A DNA stretch of 64,000 nucleotides from assembly GCA_029851415.1 (NCBI GenBank), contig CM056744.1:10981268-11045267 (forward strand), in the 5' to 3' direction. The notes beneath the pieces were generated by a model. The model had not been told where the DNA came from and searched no databases. It saw nothing but the letters and a program-made list of their open reading frames with translations. The DNA is from Eretmocerus hayati (lineage: Eukaryota > Arthropoda > Insecta > Hymenoptera > Aphelinidae). Within the stretch, counting starts at the first letter, position 1. Each line of letters opens with the position of its first letter. A program made the translations under genes and the position numbers. Below, in pieces: positions 47,152 to 59,702 of this stretch.

Positions 47152-49290
47152 ATCGTTTCCTTTTCTAAAAGTATCTTCAAATTCTCTATCTTGCTTACTT
47201 GACTATCGTTCTTACATTGATTCTTGTATTTTTCATCATACACACAACCATGATCTGACATTGTTTCTTAAATATGGCTACGCCTGGCAATGGCATCATG
47301 CGTTAACTTTCCGAAAATCCTAACGATTTATGATCATGCGTATATTTTATGTCGTGCACTATATCATTGGGATGTATCGCGCCCCCCGGTATGAATATGT
47401 TGAATGTCCAACAATTTTAGCCTAACATTCGAACCTACAGCGAATCTGTCTGAATACAAATGTCATGATTTTTAAAGACGACGATTGACAATTCTCAAGA
47501 GGTCTTATGAGAGATCAATTTTTTATGCAGTCTCCCTGATTAGACCCAAAGAGACATTCCGGTCATACGTAATCGGATTGTCATATATCTTTGGGGACGA
47601 AATAATTTTGTTCATTTGTCTAATCCTTCTCTTTACTTATCCCGTGGGACCGTAATTCGTAACATTTGCAAGTATAGTGTAAAATAGCAACTTCATAAAA
47701 TTTCACTCTATGAGTTTGTCGATAGCTGTTCGGCAAATAGTGTTTGATATTTGTACTTTTTCTTGTGAATGCTATATTAGTCCCAAATATTGATGCAGGT
47801 CACTGCTGACACTACTCTCATCTTAACATCTAGTTCTCTAAGGAATTATTACTTTTTATCATTGGTTAGCTAGGAACTTTCCGCTTACTTCGCTGGGCAA
47901 TGTGGAGAAAGCGTTAAGGTTGGAGAGATGGTATGTTCCGCATCCGTGCATGACAACTCGTTAGTAGTAACCTACATATTTACCTAACAGACAGCTATAA
48001 GCTTTAAATTTTTAAGCAGAATAGGCTCCAGTTGCCCTGCACGGCCCCAGGGTGCAGGCCATCCCCCAAGCCACGGCTTAGGTTTCTTGGTCTGAACTCA
48101 TCTCTAGTGAATCGCCAGGCCGATACATTCATAACATTTCGAGACAATTGAACTCATTTATGGGTAAATAACCTGTTAGAAATGATGTGTGTGCATGGAC
48201 TGATTAGAGGAGACACCTGAACGAAGAAATCGACCTACAGTATCCGCAAAAGCTGTAAAATGTACCCTTAATATCATGCCATTTTTACCCACCCAATCTT
48301 GGGTTCCCAAGTATACCGTTTGTTGTATGAGGTTATCTAGTCATGCACCTACAAAACGCGTTGAAGCGTGATGAATGGAGCATCTATATTTTTCAATTAT
48401 GACTTTTATTCTACATTCTAACATCTGACTGCATGTCCTTTTTGATACTTGATTTGTGCTTGGTTGAGGGTCAGGCCTCACAGATACTTTACATGCCATT
48501 TCACAAACTCCCGTATCTGTTAAAATTTGTGAAAGCATCAATAAACTTGCTCAGTCCGGAACTCTCATCTAGATATACACCGGCTGGTTCTGCTGCAAGG
48601 CCGCCGTAGTCGATTCGACAGATATGTTGAGGAAATTCACAACCTACTATTTGGAACAACTATAGATACTATCCCATGGAATAACTTGATTTCTTAATTT
48701 TCCCTTACTATTCGTTATTACTGAAACTCTTCGTGCACGCAGCTATTTCCTGTGGTAATCATTCACTGATGAATTTCGTCACTCTAAAGTTGAAAGAAAA
48801 TCATTGTTATATCGTATTTCCTTTTTTCTTGACTATGTATGTAGACATCATGGACCCATGGAAAGAAATCACGGAGAGAATTTAGTTCCACATTCTAATA
48901 ACATGACGTGTGAGATTATTCCACATTGTACGGTAAACCATCCTCACTGTTGATACATCGCAATTAATCAACTTGAGCATGAATGATTTCCTGAAAAGTC
49001 CTAATCATAATCGACTTTCCTAAAGTGATCGTGGCAAAGAGTACGATGAGAAAACTCTACGCGTTCTTGTATGTACACTCTCCGTATATTTCTTGGCAAA
49101 CTGGCTCGCCCAATTCCTCGAATGCGCGATGTACACGTATGAGGCCAGACTTCACGAGGCTCGTAATTTCGTATACTTCAACATTATGTTTCCTTTATTG
49201 TGGCAATAGTTTGGTGTACTCGAAGAGTGTCTTCGAATCCTTTTCATGATTTTTAGACCTCATATCCGAGTGTCAAGTTCAAGTTTAGCC

Positions 49291-49312
49291 TTTTTTTTTT
49301 TTTTTTTTTTTT
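49291..49312 (+). repeat. Poly-T tract (22 bases)
   Basis: This could be the reverse of a poly(A) tail of a minus-strand retroposed sequence to its right. I recognise no such sequence there. Confidence 0.9.
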
Positions 49313-51013
49313 AAATGATTCTTTCGATACAATGAATTTGCCTCGACAGGTAGTGGAAATGAGTTTATTGAAGAATAGACTCAGATCAATCATTGATTCT
49401 GGGCGAAAAAAGAGAGTCCCACAAGAATTTTTGCGATATCTTGAGAGTGAAATTTACTGGCACCGTCCAAAGGAGCTCTCACGTATGTGGACAATTGCGC
49501 GAAGAGGTTAATGATTTTTCTGTGTCACGAGTCGATTGTTTGGTCGGAATTTGAATTCATGAAACATCATCCTATGCTGAATTGATGAATATGCGATGAA
49601 ACATCTGACTGTATGTTACAGCGAGGATCTTACTTTATGATGGATATAACACTATTCGAATTGAATTATTTCTCAGAACCATGACCTCTTTTCAATTGCA
49701 TTAATTGTTCCATTCCATCGATCATAGACGCTAATAATATGATTGGATGGCAGTTGTGGGATAACGAGAATAAAGGAGGGTATCTGCGATTGGAATACTT
49801 TGATGATTTTAGTCAACAGATTTATTCTTTACTTTAATTTTCTTGATAATTTTTTGAGTTACGTCAGCGTGGGGAATAAATCTATCGAGTGCTTACCCAA
49901 AATAATTCTCATTGTTCCTCGTGTTCGTTATTTTTGTATTTGTGAAGTTGATAAAATATCTATAACGATGAGAATTTTATGAGCGAGGAAAAAAAATTTT
50001 CACTCCCCATCGCTCGAAACTAGCTTCATAGTTTTTGGTGGTCCAAAATTTGAGAGATGCTGTGCCCACCGTTTTGGAAGATGTCAAATCCTCTGATAAT
50101 GATGAGGTAGAATTGGTCTATTATGTTCTGAGCTTCTAAAGGTTTTTTATATGGATGGACCGTGAATGTATAGTGTGGTGATTGACAGATATGCTGTTAC
50201 ACCGTTTTTTGATCGATTTCTGTCCCTAGAATTTAGCCTCTTCCCACTATACTCATTGATTTTCGCTTTTTCTGCGTCCACAAGCTGTTGGAGGTATAAT
50301 ATCTTTTGCTTTTCCTATGCTTCCTCACTTACAAAATTGTTACGTTCATTCTTCTGTCATCATCCGATCTATCCCCACTCGAATTTCATTTTTTAATGAC
50401 GAAAAATTGGGAGAAGTGAATATTTTCTAGAAGTGGGTTATATTTTCCATGGAAGCACGGCTTTGACCGTTATCTAATTTGCTATTAGAACAAATCTTTT
50501 ATGGCGATATCAGGTTGAAGAATCAGTTTGGAATTCTTTTTAGATTTTTCGGAATAATGTCTTTTCTCCATAGGCCGAAAGTTTGGAAGACGCGTTATTC
50601 ATACTGAAAGGCACGAATTCTGACGATTTTTTTGATTTGTATCAGAGCACTACACACACCATAAAAAATTGAAAGAGCACCATTTTAGGAATCATAGAAA
50701 CCATTTGAAACATCTTCTCAGGCGTGAAAGTCCCGATTTTATCAAGATACTCCTTATATTAGATGTTAAAGGTCTTCAAATTCTTCTTGTGAGTTTTACT
50801 TTTCTATACAATCGAGTTGGAATAGTATATCAAGCAATGAGTGTGAGGAATTATTTTCCGCGCAAGCTGTCAAACGATCGACAGAAGTTAACATTCGTGC
50901 ATATTCCACCAGTGTGCAAACGTGAGTTGCGTCAAAAAAAAATTTTTTACACATTACTCGTACTGTAGATAATGGAGAGAAGTCACTTGGTATATCATTT
51001 TCGACGTGTTTAA

Positions 51014-54000
51014 AGGGACTAGGCGGTTAAGCATGGTGAAGTGGACCTTGTCAGATATGGCCTCGAAAGTATTTTTCCCCACTTTCTAACACCAAATGAT
51101 GGGGGAAGCAAAGGTTTGTAGGTCCCAAAGCCGCCCCTGTTTTTTACAGCACCCCAGAAACCCTCTAAAAAACGCTAAAAATCGATGTTCCTTCTATCAA
51201 ATCGCATTCTGACGCATTTCAACGAATCGATCTGAAAATTTTTTGACATACTTTTGAAATGTGGTCAATCATGAAGAAAATATTTTCATCCCGACAACTC
51301 TCGATTGAGGCCCTAAAAAAAATTCTTCAAAACTTCAAAGTCAATTTTCTTATGTAAATTGGAAAGAACTATGTTAGAAAACCATTGCATCGTGTTCATC
51401 AGGTTATTTTGCATCGAAAACGGGTATTTTTAGAATTTTTTAGGTGGTGGAACATGGTCAAAAGTGCAAAAAATCGTTTTCAAAGCAAATTTCAATTCAG
51501 TAATTTGCATCTTATGCGCATGCGCGTCCTCCTACGTCTCTGAAAGTATTCCCAATCGATAGCTGATGCAATTTCCTTCAAAATGACCTCTTGAGGAAGT
51601 CGATTTGATGCAGTGAAACCTGAGATCTAGCTGGTCCAAAAAATGAAGAAATCCAAGGTACCAAATCCGTGAAGCCGTGGCTCCTTCGATGGGCCCGAAA
51701 AGTGCGAATTTTGAGTCGGACTGTTTCAAAGATGTGAACAAGTGTTTTCGATGTGATTTCTGACGTAGAAACCGAATCCGTGGTCAGTTTTGTTCCAAAC
51801 CTTCAAGATTTTTGATGACACTCAAAAAACCGACCGAGGGGTGTACGGCCATTTCCAGCCTTCTTCTACACATTTGAGATGTAAGGTAAGTGTACCCAAC
51901 ATGCCCCCCCTTAAGCCATTTTGCCCATAACTTTGGCCCATCTCAATATTTTTTGACGTACTTTAGCTCATTTTGAAGCTTGAAAAAAAACCTTCAAAAT
52001 GAGCTAACATACGTTGAATTTTGACCAACTACAGCCGAGTAATCTTAATTCTCGCAAAAGGTGTTTTTTTGGGAGTTCGCGAGGGGGTGTACCCAACATG
52101 CCCCCATTCTTCTCCGCGATCATAGTCGGCGCCAAGATTCTTAACGCTCACAGCTGTCTGCCTTCGGAGTCTGAGCGATATCTAATGGGTAGAATGTGAC
52201 GTATTGTACGATTGGAAAAGATGAATCTTCAGTGACAGGTGCTGCTTGGCAAAATAATTGAATATGCATTTCGAAAAGTCCCACGGAAAAAGCGTATCTT
52301 TATAGACGCTCAGTTCTGATTCTTTCCACGCTAAATTTCATTCAAGAAGGCAAGAGATCAGTAAGACGATAATTTATTTTAAAAAATACATGACTTTGAA
52401 TTATTGTTTCCTCGTAAGGGTCAAAGAAATAATAATAAAGGATACAAATTAAAATACACAATATCTGTGACTATAATTCAAATCATTATTTAGCATTGTG
52501 GCTAGCAACGCTACATCAAATTCACCAAAACATGTCTCTTGCATTCAGCACGAGATATCTTTCAACAAAAATTAAAGCACTTTTTCGTCAATGATCAACA
52601 TGTAATACTTTTAAAAACAATAATAATCACATTAATGTCAGGTAACTCGCGAGGTTTCACAAATAAAATGTAAAAAATGAAAAAATTATCCCGCAGTTGT
52701 AGGACACAACATCGCTCATGTCAAGTATTTTTTCTCGCGAGATAATGCTCAGATATATGATCGAAAAGAGCTTGAAAAGAATCGTGAAAAGCCCCAGGAG
52801 CGGTTCTAGTTTGATGTACAAACGTATAGCCCGACAGCAGCGGACTGCAGGAGCTCTCTTGTGGAATCGGACGGATGGGGGCATGTTGGGTACACCCCCT
52901 CGTTTTCAACTTGCCTCCGTATTTTGCTCATGAAATCGCTCCAGATTAGAGTTTTGCAACGGTGTAAAAAGGATTTTGAAGGTCTTGGAACAAGGAATCA
53001 AATGCACCAAGGTACGTCAAGATTGGTTGAATCAAAACAATTTGGCAGAGGTTTGAATAAAGGCAATTTCTTAGGTGTGCAAACACGAAAAATGCAAAAA
53101 CTCAATTTATATTTTCTGGGAGACGCAGAAATCATTCCGGGTCGGTCCAAATCATTAGTTTTCTCATATTTTAACATAACAAACGTAAAAAAAAATTGCA
53201 GGGAGGTCCTCGAGTGCCCAGTTCTGAGATCGGCATATGGGGGCATGTTGGGTACAGGGGGCATGTTGGGTACACTTACCTTATGATGAGTATACTCAAA
53301 GGTTTGAACTTGTCGTATAGAGGATGCAAGTACGTTGTCCTTTGTATTTTGACCAGCTGATGATGATGCCGATGATTTCGAGGCTTGGGAATGAGTTGGG
53401 AGTCAGATTTGGGCTGATGGAGCTATATTTTGTTTTATGATCTCATCAGAGAAAACTGCATCATGCACCTTACATCTCTCTCTCGAGTTATTTCTGTGCC
53501 TCAAAACCATCGCTGTTGTCTTCAGCTGGTCAAAATACAAAGGAAAACATACTTGCATCCTCTATGCGACAAGTTCAAACCTTTGCCGATACTCATCATA
53601 CATCTCAAATGTGTAGAAGAAGGCTGGAAATGGCCATACACCCTCTAGTCGGTTTTTTGAGTGTCATCAAAGATCTTGAAGGTTCGGAACAAAACTGACC
53701 ACGGATTCGGTTTCTACGTCAGAAATCACATCGAAAACACTTGTTCACATCTTTGAAACAGTCCGACTCAAAATTCGCACTTTTCGGGCCCATTGAAGGA
53801 GCCACGGCTTCACGGATTTGGTACCTTGGATTTTTCCATTTCTTAAACTAGCTAGATCTCAGGTTTTACTGCATCAAATTGACTTTCTCAAGAGGTCATT
53901 TTGAAGGAAATTGCATCAGCTATCGGTTAAGAATACTTTCAGAGACGTAGAAGGACGCGCATGCGCAGAAGATGCAAATTACTGAATCAAAATTTGCTTT

Positions 54001-54466
54001 GAAAATGGTTTTTTAGATTTTTGACCATGTTCCACCACCTAAAAAATCCCAAAAATACCTGTTTTTGATGCAAAATAACCTGATGAACACGATGCAATGG
54101 TTTTCTAACATAGTTCTTTCCAATTTACATGAGAAAATTGACTTTGAAGTTTTGAAGAATTTTTTTTAGGGCCTCAATCGAGAGTTGTCGGAATGAAAAT
54201 ATTTTCTTCATGATCGACCACATTTCAAAAGTATGTCAAAAAATTTCCAGATCGATTCGTTGAAATGCGTCAGAATGCGATTTGATAGAAGGAACATCGA
54301 TTTTTAGCGTTTTTTAGAGGGTTTCTGGGGTGCCGTAAAAAACAGGGGCGATTTTGGGACCTACAAACCTCTGCTTCCCCCATCATTTGGTGTTAGAAAG
54401 TAGGGAAAAATATTTTCGGGGCCAAATCTGACAAGGTCCACTTCACCATGCTTAACCGCCTAGTCC
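51014..54466. mobile_element. Large palindromic element with about 950-bp arms
   Basis: The left arm is 51014-51881 plus 53284-53360, split by MITE copy 3. The right arm is about 53520-54466. The ends read AGGGACTAGGCGGTTAAGCA and its complement. Flanks are TTAA on the left and TTGA on the right, suggesting a degenerate TTAA target. No transposase is visible. Confidence 0.88.
51884..53281. mobile_element. TA-target MITE, copy 3 (1,398 bp, divergent middle), in a palindrome arm
   Basis: It has the same termini (AGGTAAGTGTACCC) and TA duplications (51882-51883, 53282-53283). The outer thirds align with the 835-bp copies, but the middle (about 52190-52860) is different and longer. The motif reads CCCAACATGCCCCC here rather than CAACTTGC. 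Confidence 0.92.
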
Positions 54467-54621
54467 CTTTGAGAATTTGCTAAGTCGGGGAAGTTGGTTG
54501 TATTGTACTTGTGCGATCTTTCACTATACCTATATTGATCATTTGCCCCTCGCCACCTGCCGTGCGTCACGATATGTGCGGTAGTAGTCTTGCTCCACGC
54601 CTCCCGGCAAGTGTTCGTTGA

Positions 54622-54709
54622 CCGCTGCGATGCAGCATCAGTATCTCAATACTGTGCTTCCGAAAAAGAAACATAAAAAGAAAAGTGGCTTTAAATGGCA
54701 TCTCAAGTA
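54622..54709 (+). other. Possible short first exon with basic peptide
   Basis: An ATG opens MQHQYLNTVLPKKKHKKKSG and continues to a good GTAAGT donor. The basic stretch resembles a nuclear localisation signal. I found no following exon, so this may be chance. Confidence 0.2.
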
Positions 54710-57700
54710 AGTTTAATTCGTTTATCCGTTTCTATTGCCATTTATTGTAGGGCTCTACACTTATCTCGCCCTCATGGCGCCCTCGCGCGGTTGAAAGCCG
54801 TATCTCCGGTCTGATTCGCACATGCGTGGATTCGATCATCCCGCGTGTTCTTGTTCACATCGTGCCCGCCGAATCTTTCTGCACGCTTGATTTTCTGTAC
54901 TTATCTAATTTTCTTACTCGTCGACGAGTTTTCCATATCTTGGTTGTCATCGGAGTTCGACATGGTGTCATTTTTTTTGCCACAATTGTCCGTACAGGTG
55001 AGTGATCATAGTCATCTCTCGCGATATTCGCTACGTGTTTTCCCCTTGCATCATCACTTATATCTCTAATCGTGTCTCCCAATCTCGATTTCCTTCATGA
55101 CAACCCTTGAATATCCCATCATATTATCTATACCTTGTTTCACACATTGTTGGGTCGGCACAAAATCAGTTCGCTCAGTGATAATTGTCAGATTTTTCTA
55201 CTCGTTGATTGCGTGTTTTTTTTTATGTCGATTATACCGTGAGTGCTTGCTCGATGCATCGATAATTTTTCATTTTTCCATTGTGTAACCACCCTTTCTA
55301 ATTCGCAACAATCTCATGATCGATGGTATACATTTGTATTTCCTTGTCTCACTCTTGTGCCGCCGCGACAAGTATAAGCCTGCGTTGCGTCAGGAATTTG
55401 CTCATATTTGTCTCCATGTCGGCTCTTATCATGATGTGCGGCGTGTGGAGATCACATCGAATTCGATCCTTATTCGTACCCTATTCTCTCTCCCCCTTTT
55501 TTTTTTGATCCGATAACATTTCGACCCGAATATAGTATCGCGATACATTTGTTTATGCATGCGCTCGATTTATTATGTTACAGGGACGTGGATTTTCAAT
55601 GGTTCGCTTACCGGTATTTTTTCATTGAAGGCCTTATGGAGCTTATCATTTGTGCCGTTGCCTCCAAAAAACATTCCTCCACGCCAGAGACTCGCGTCTC
55701 TCCAAAAAATGCGCAAATCTAAGCATGTCCGTGGATCGAGGCAATAGATTTGTATAAACCATTAGAAGTATCATGGTGTTATTTATACTATTGATTGTCA
55801 TTATGATTTGAATTATACTTTCTACACAAAAGGTATTTATTCCTCGTGATCTTTTTATTATTCATCACATCATTTTTATAACTTGAATTTATTTCTAATT
55901 CTAATTCTAACTACTAACTAAGGATAAGGATCTCGCTCTTCAAAAATAACGACTGCTAATCTGTTGTCGCTATTGTTCGTAATCGCTTTAATACGTAAAT
56001 ATGGATCGTGATTTTCTATTCTCCGCCGATTGATTTGTTCGCTCCAATGATATCTGATTGGCCATGATTTTGGATTTAAATATTTGCGAACAACTAGGAT
56101 CGTAGTAATCTTCCAAGAACAAATTATTGATTCTCTTCTGCGCCATACACGCAATTATTTCATGAGTTTAGTTTATGTCTCTAAAACTTGAAATTTTATT
56201 TGTATATTGTCCCCCTATTGAATTATAGTTACGAATTTTTTTTTAGCTCCTTTTGAGACTTGAGGATTTGATAGTTTTGGCCACAAGATAGAGTGAGTAT
56301 TCGAATCGCGATCGAACTATTCGCCTAACATATCCGATCCATCCGATATTTTATACGAATTTAATCTAATCAAATTCGCACTACCGCTTTCGGGACAAGC
56401 GGAACACGTTCGATTCATTCGAATATCAGTTGTTTGATCTGCACAATCGATCTGAATCATGTTTGAATTGGTAATTCTAGAATTTGCTATCGCCTAAATT
56501 ATGAAATTTCCCGTAGCCCTATATTTTACTACCCAAACGAAAAAGAAAAGACAATCTTCAGAAGGTCTGAGATTCATTCGCATAATCTTTATTGTGCACG
56601 TTTGAGATTGTTTCGCGTGACTTTTGATCCTTGAAAACATGAGAAAAAGTGGCGCCCATTCCTTCCGAGCCGAAATGTCTAATCCAGATCGATCTGTATG
56701 GAGTTTTACACTTGAAACATTCGTGAATCATTTTCAATCGAACATATTCGATTTAGACGTTGCCTAGACAACCGATACGGATTATATTTGTCTGACTTGA
56801 TTTTAAAATCGCTTCTATCATTGATTTCTCCGAGATTCGATGTAAATTTCCAAGTCGAGTTGAGAACTTTATTCTCACTTCAATTCTGGAATATATTGTG
56901 GTTCATATTTTATCTGTACTCTATGTCAAAATCAATGGAATCACGATATCCTCACGATTAGGGGTTTACTCGATTTACCATCTAGATTTATACATCTTTA
57001 TTTAATTCTCATAGATATACTGACTGACATTTCAACTCAAGAAATGCGGTTATATATTTTGTGATGGAGTGAAAAGATCATGACGTCTCAATTCTGTACT
57101 CCGTGCCTCTTGGGTTTGATACTGGAGAGAATGATCATTTCCAAAGCCAGTGGCTTGATGAGTTTAGAAGTTTCATAAGATTTGACTGAATCAACGCACA
57201 TTTACAACCAAACGGATTCAATTTATCTTCTTCTTACCCCTAAGTTCATCGCTAAAATCTCTCTCTACACAAAGTAATTCATCATTTCGTAAACACTAGC
57301 CAGGTAATTCTCCCACAGCTTGGTACATCGATAAATGAGAGCTAATCCTAACCTAATTAGCGTACACCTCAGAATCAAAGAATGTTTGATTATTAGCTGG
57401 ATGAAATGGTCGAGACCTATGTATTCCAGTGGCAGCCGCATCAATTAAAAAAAAAAGTCAGGTTTGTATATTTTTATAAAAATGACTTAGTCCGTATTGA
57501 ATAATGCTAATCGCCATAAAATGCCGCTTCTTCGCGCTCCGAAGAACTCAAATACTCTTGGATATTGCGGTGATATAAGTTCCAAGTTCGGTGGAAACTC
57601 TCTTGTGCATGCTCTTTTGCGGCAGGCAACGTTCTCGAAGTGGCTAAATCGCACACCAATTCATTTTCTCTATTCTCCCCACGTTTCTGATATTTCGGTA

Positions 57701-57824
57701 ACTCTCTGTGGTTGACTTGTGTATGCAGTCTTAATATTGTATGATAATCGGCTTAACAGAATATCCGTCAATTTTCATTCATTTGTTGCATTGTCGCGAT
57801 TACCCTCACTCTTTTTCTTTACAA

Positions 57825-58175
57825 GTTTTCATCGCCTCTGGAGCAAGTGGCTGCTCCCGAGGCACTTGCTCATGGTTTGCTGCGCCTGATCGCCCATTCT
57901 AACTTACATCGGTCTTCCCTTCTAATCGTCGCTCGGACTCTCCCCCCACTTCCTCGTTTGAGTCCCTTTGCGTCTCGTCGCCTCTGGAACAAGCGGCTGT
58001 TCCTGAGGCATTTGTTCGAGGCATTACTGTGTTTGGCTACTCCGCGCGTCCTTGACGTTCGCGGTGAAATTTTTCCAATTCGCTTCGACTCGCATTTTCC
58101 TTCGCTTCTCGCTATGCTTCCTGTATTTTCATCGCCTCCGGGACAAGTGGCTGTTCTTGAGGCGCTCATTTTTAC
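57825..58175. repeat. Three degenerate tandem units of about 150 bp
   Basis: CATCGCCTCTGGAGCAAGTG near 57830, a variant near 57977 and another near 58131 are each followed by GGCTGTTCCTGAGGC-like sequence. Open frames cross the repeats on both strands, but neither looks like a known protein. Confidence 0.75.
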
Positions 58176-58821
58176 ATCGCTGTGTCTAACTGTTCAGTAT
58201 GTTTTCGGTATTCATCGTGGCGTTTTCTTTGCTAGCACGTTGTTTTTGTGCTCTTATTTTTTATTGTACAGTTTGCTGTGTTCAGAATTGTAGCCGATTT
58301 GTAATTCTGCGTTTTTACCCCGCATCAAATTAGTATTTGTTTATTTCCAATGGCTTTTATACTTGGTTCTTCGAGTCGCGCTGTTTATTATTTGATCAGT
58401 ATCTACTTATTTTCTACGTCATACTTGTGATGAGGTATAGCGGTTAGTACATAATTTAGCCGCTTTGGATTAATTTCGCCATCCAAAAGCTGCCCATTAG
58501 TTTCAATTATTATTTCTGTGATCACTCTATTATTTAGTTCATTGTTGTCTATTATTCTGCGTGGATTTGATTCGATTGCAAGACATTTATCTTGATTGTT
58601 ATAGTTAACTAGGCAAGGTCCGGTCAGATAATTCTCATTTATATGAAGTCTATGAGTAGCTGAAAAATTACTTCTAAAATCCGGATACTTCCATCCAAAA
58701 TGCGATTCGGCGATATTATGAATTGATCTGGCGGTTGATTCCTCGTGTCAAATATACCCATCAAATAGGCTATAAGTTTTTTGCACATTCATTGAATTTC
58801 ATTTCTCATTTTTGTAAGGTT

Positions 58822-59576
58822 TGAAGAGGCCGGATATGGCTTGGTGTATCCTCTCTTCGATGTTTGGGGATTAGAATGTTCCATTAGAGATGAAAGTAGG
58901 TCGAAATCATGTTGCCGATACCGGATACAAAAGACTTCATTTAAAAATATATGCTTTATTGAGAGACCACTCCCCCTTACAAATGAAAAGATTTTTATGT
59001 ATGCTAGTCGCGTCGCGGATGGACTGTCCTGTTCTGCGTAACTCCTCGGGCTTTTATAGGTTTGCTTATAAACAGTCTGTGGATCCAAGGGTCGGCGTAT
59101 CCTTGGATCTGCGGAGCCTTGGCTCTGTACGTCCCGGGGTCCACAGATCTGTGGATCCTCGGGAACGGCTATGAGTGATTTATCATGTTTTTTTTTAAAT
59201 GCAATGAGTCACTATGTTGTTTCCCTATTCGAATACGGCTTAGATACTATAGCTATGATTGGGTGTCGTTTATTTAACATGCGCGTGGTGAGCCATTTTC
59301 CACCTCGCGGCATGTAAATTCTCGTAGCATCCCAAATCGCCGCTCCTGTGCGCTTTGCTTTCGTAAATACTATGATTACATTTAATATGTTAGAGAGATA
59401 ATTCAAAATACGCGTGGTGCGCCGGCATGCACCATGCGTTCCTTAATTATACGCGAACTAATGCAAAGAATGATTTCTAAAATCTATCGATCTTGAGCGG
59501 GCATCATCGAAATTCATATATGTAATTCATTGAAAGAATATAACAAATTCATGCGCTCGAATATGAGCGCACGTCA
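58822..59576 (-). repeat. 3' LTR (in the element's orientation)
   Basis: This is the second 755-bp copy, matching the other LTR throughout by eye, including the internal open frames. The region just before it in element orientation is only weakly purine-rich, so a polypurine tract is not obvious. Confidence 0.92.
58955..58960 (-). terminator. Polyadenylation signal in the 3' LTR
   Basis: AATAAA on the minus strand lies downstream of the LTR TATA box and would end element transcripts. The equivalent hexamer in the 5' LTR is at 62849-62854. Confidence 0.6.
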
Positions 59577-59702
59577 AACGACCCCGGGATTTTGATGAGG
59601 TGCGTGAGAAAGAGATAAAAAAAAAATATATGTCATTACTACCAGGTTCGTGGTCTCTCTCCCAAAAAATTATTACGTATTCATATACATCATCGTTGGT
59701 GC

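Larger units (their letters stand above)
46857..51013. other. No recognised gene
   Basis: AT-rich sequence with simple repeats only. No frame has a supported domain or splice structure. Confidence 0.55.
54467..58817. other. No confirmed gene
   Basis: This holds the possible basic exon at 54.6 kb, a 78-residue minus frame at 55918-56154 and the tandem units at 57.8 kb. None matches a family I know. Confidence 0.5.
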
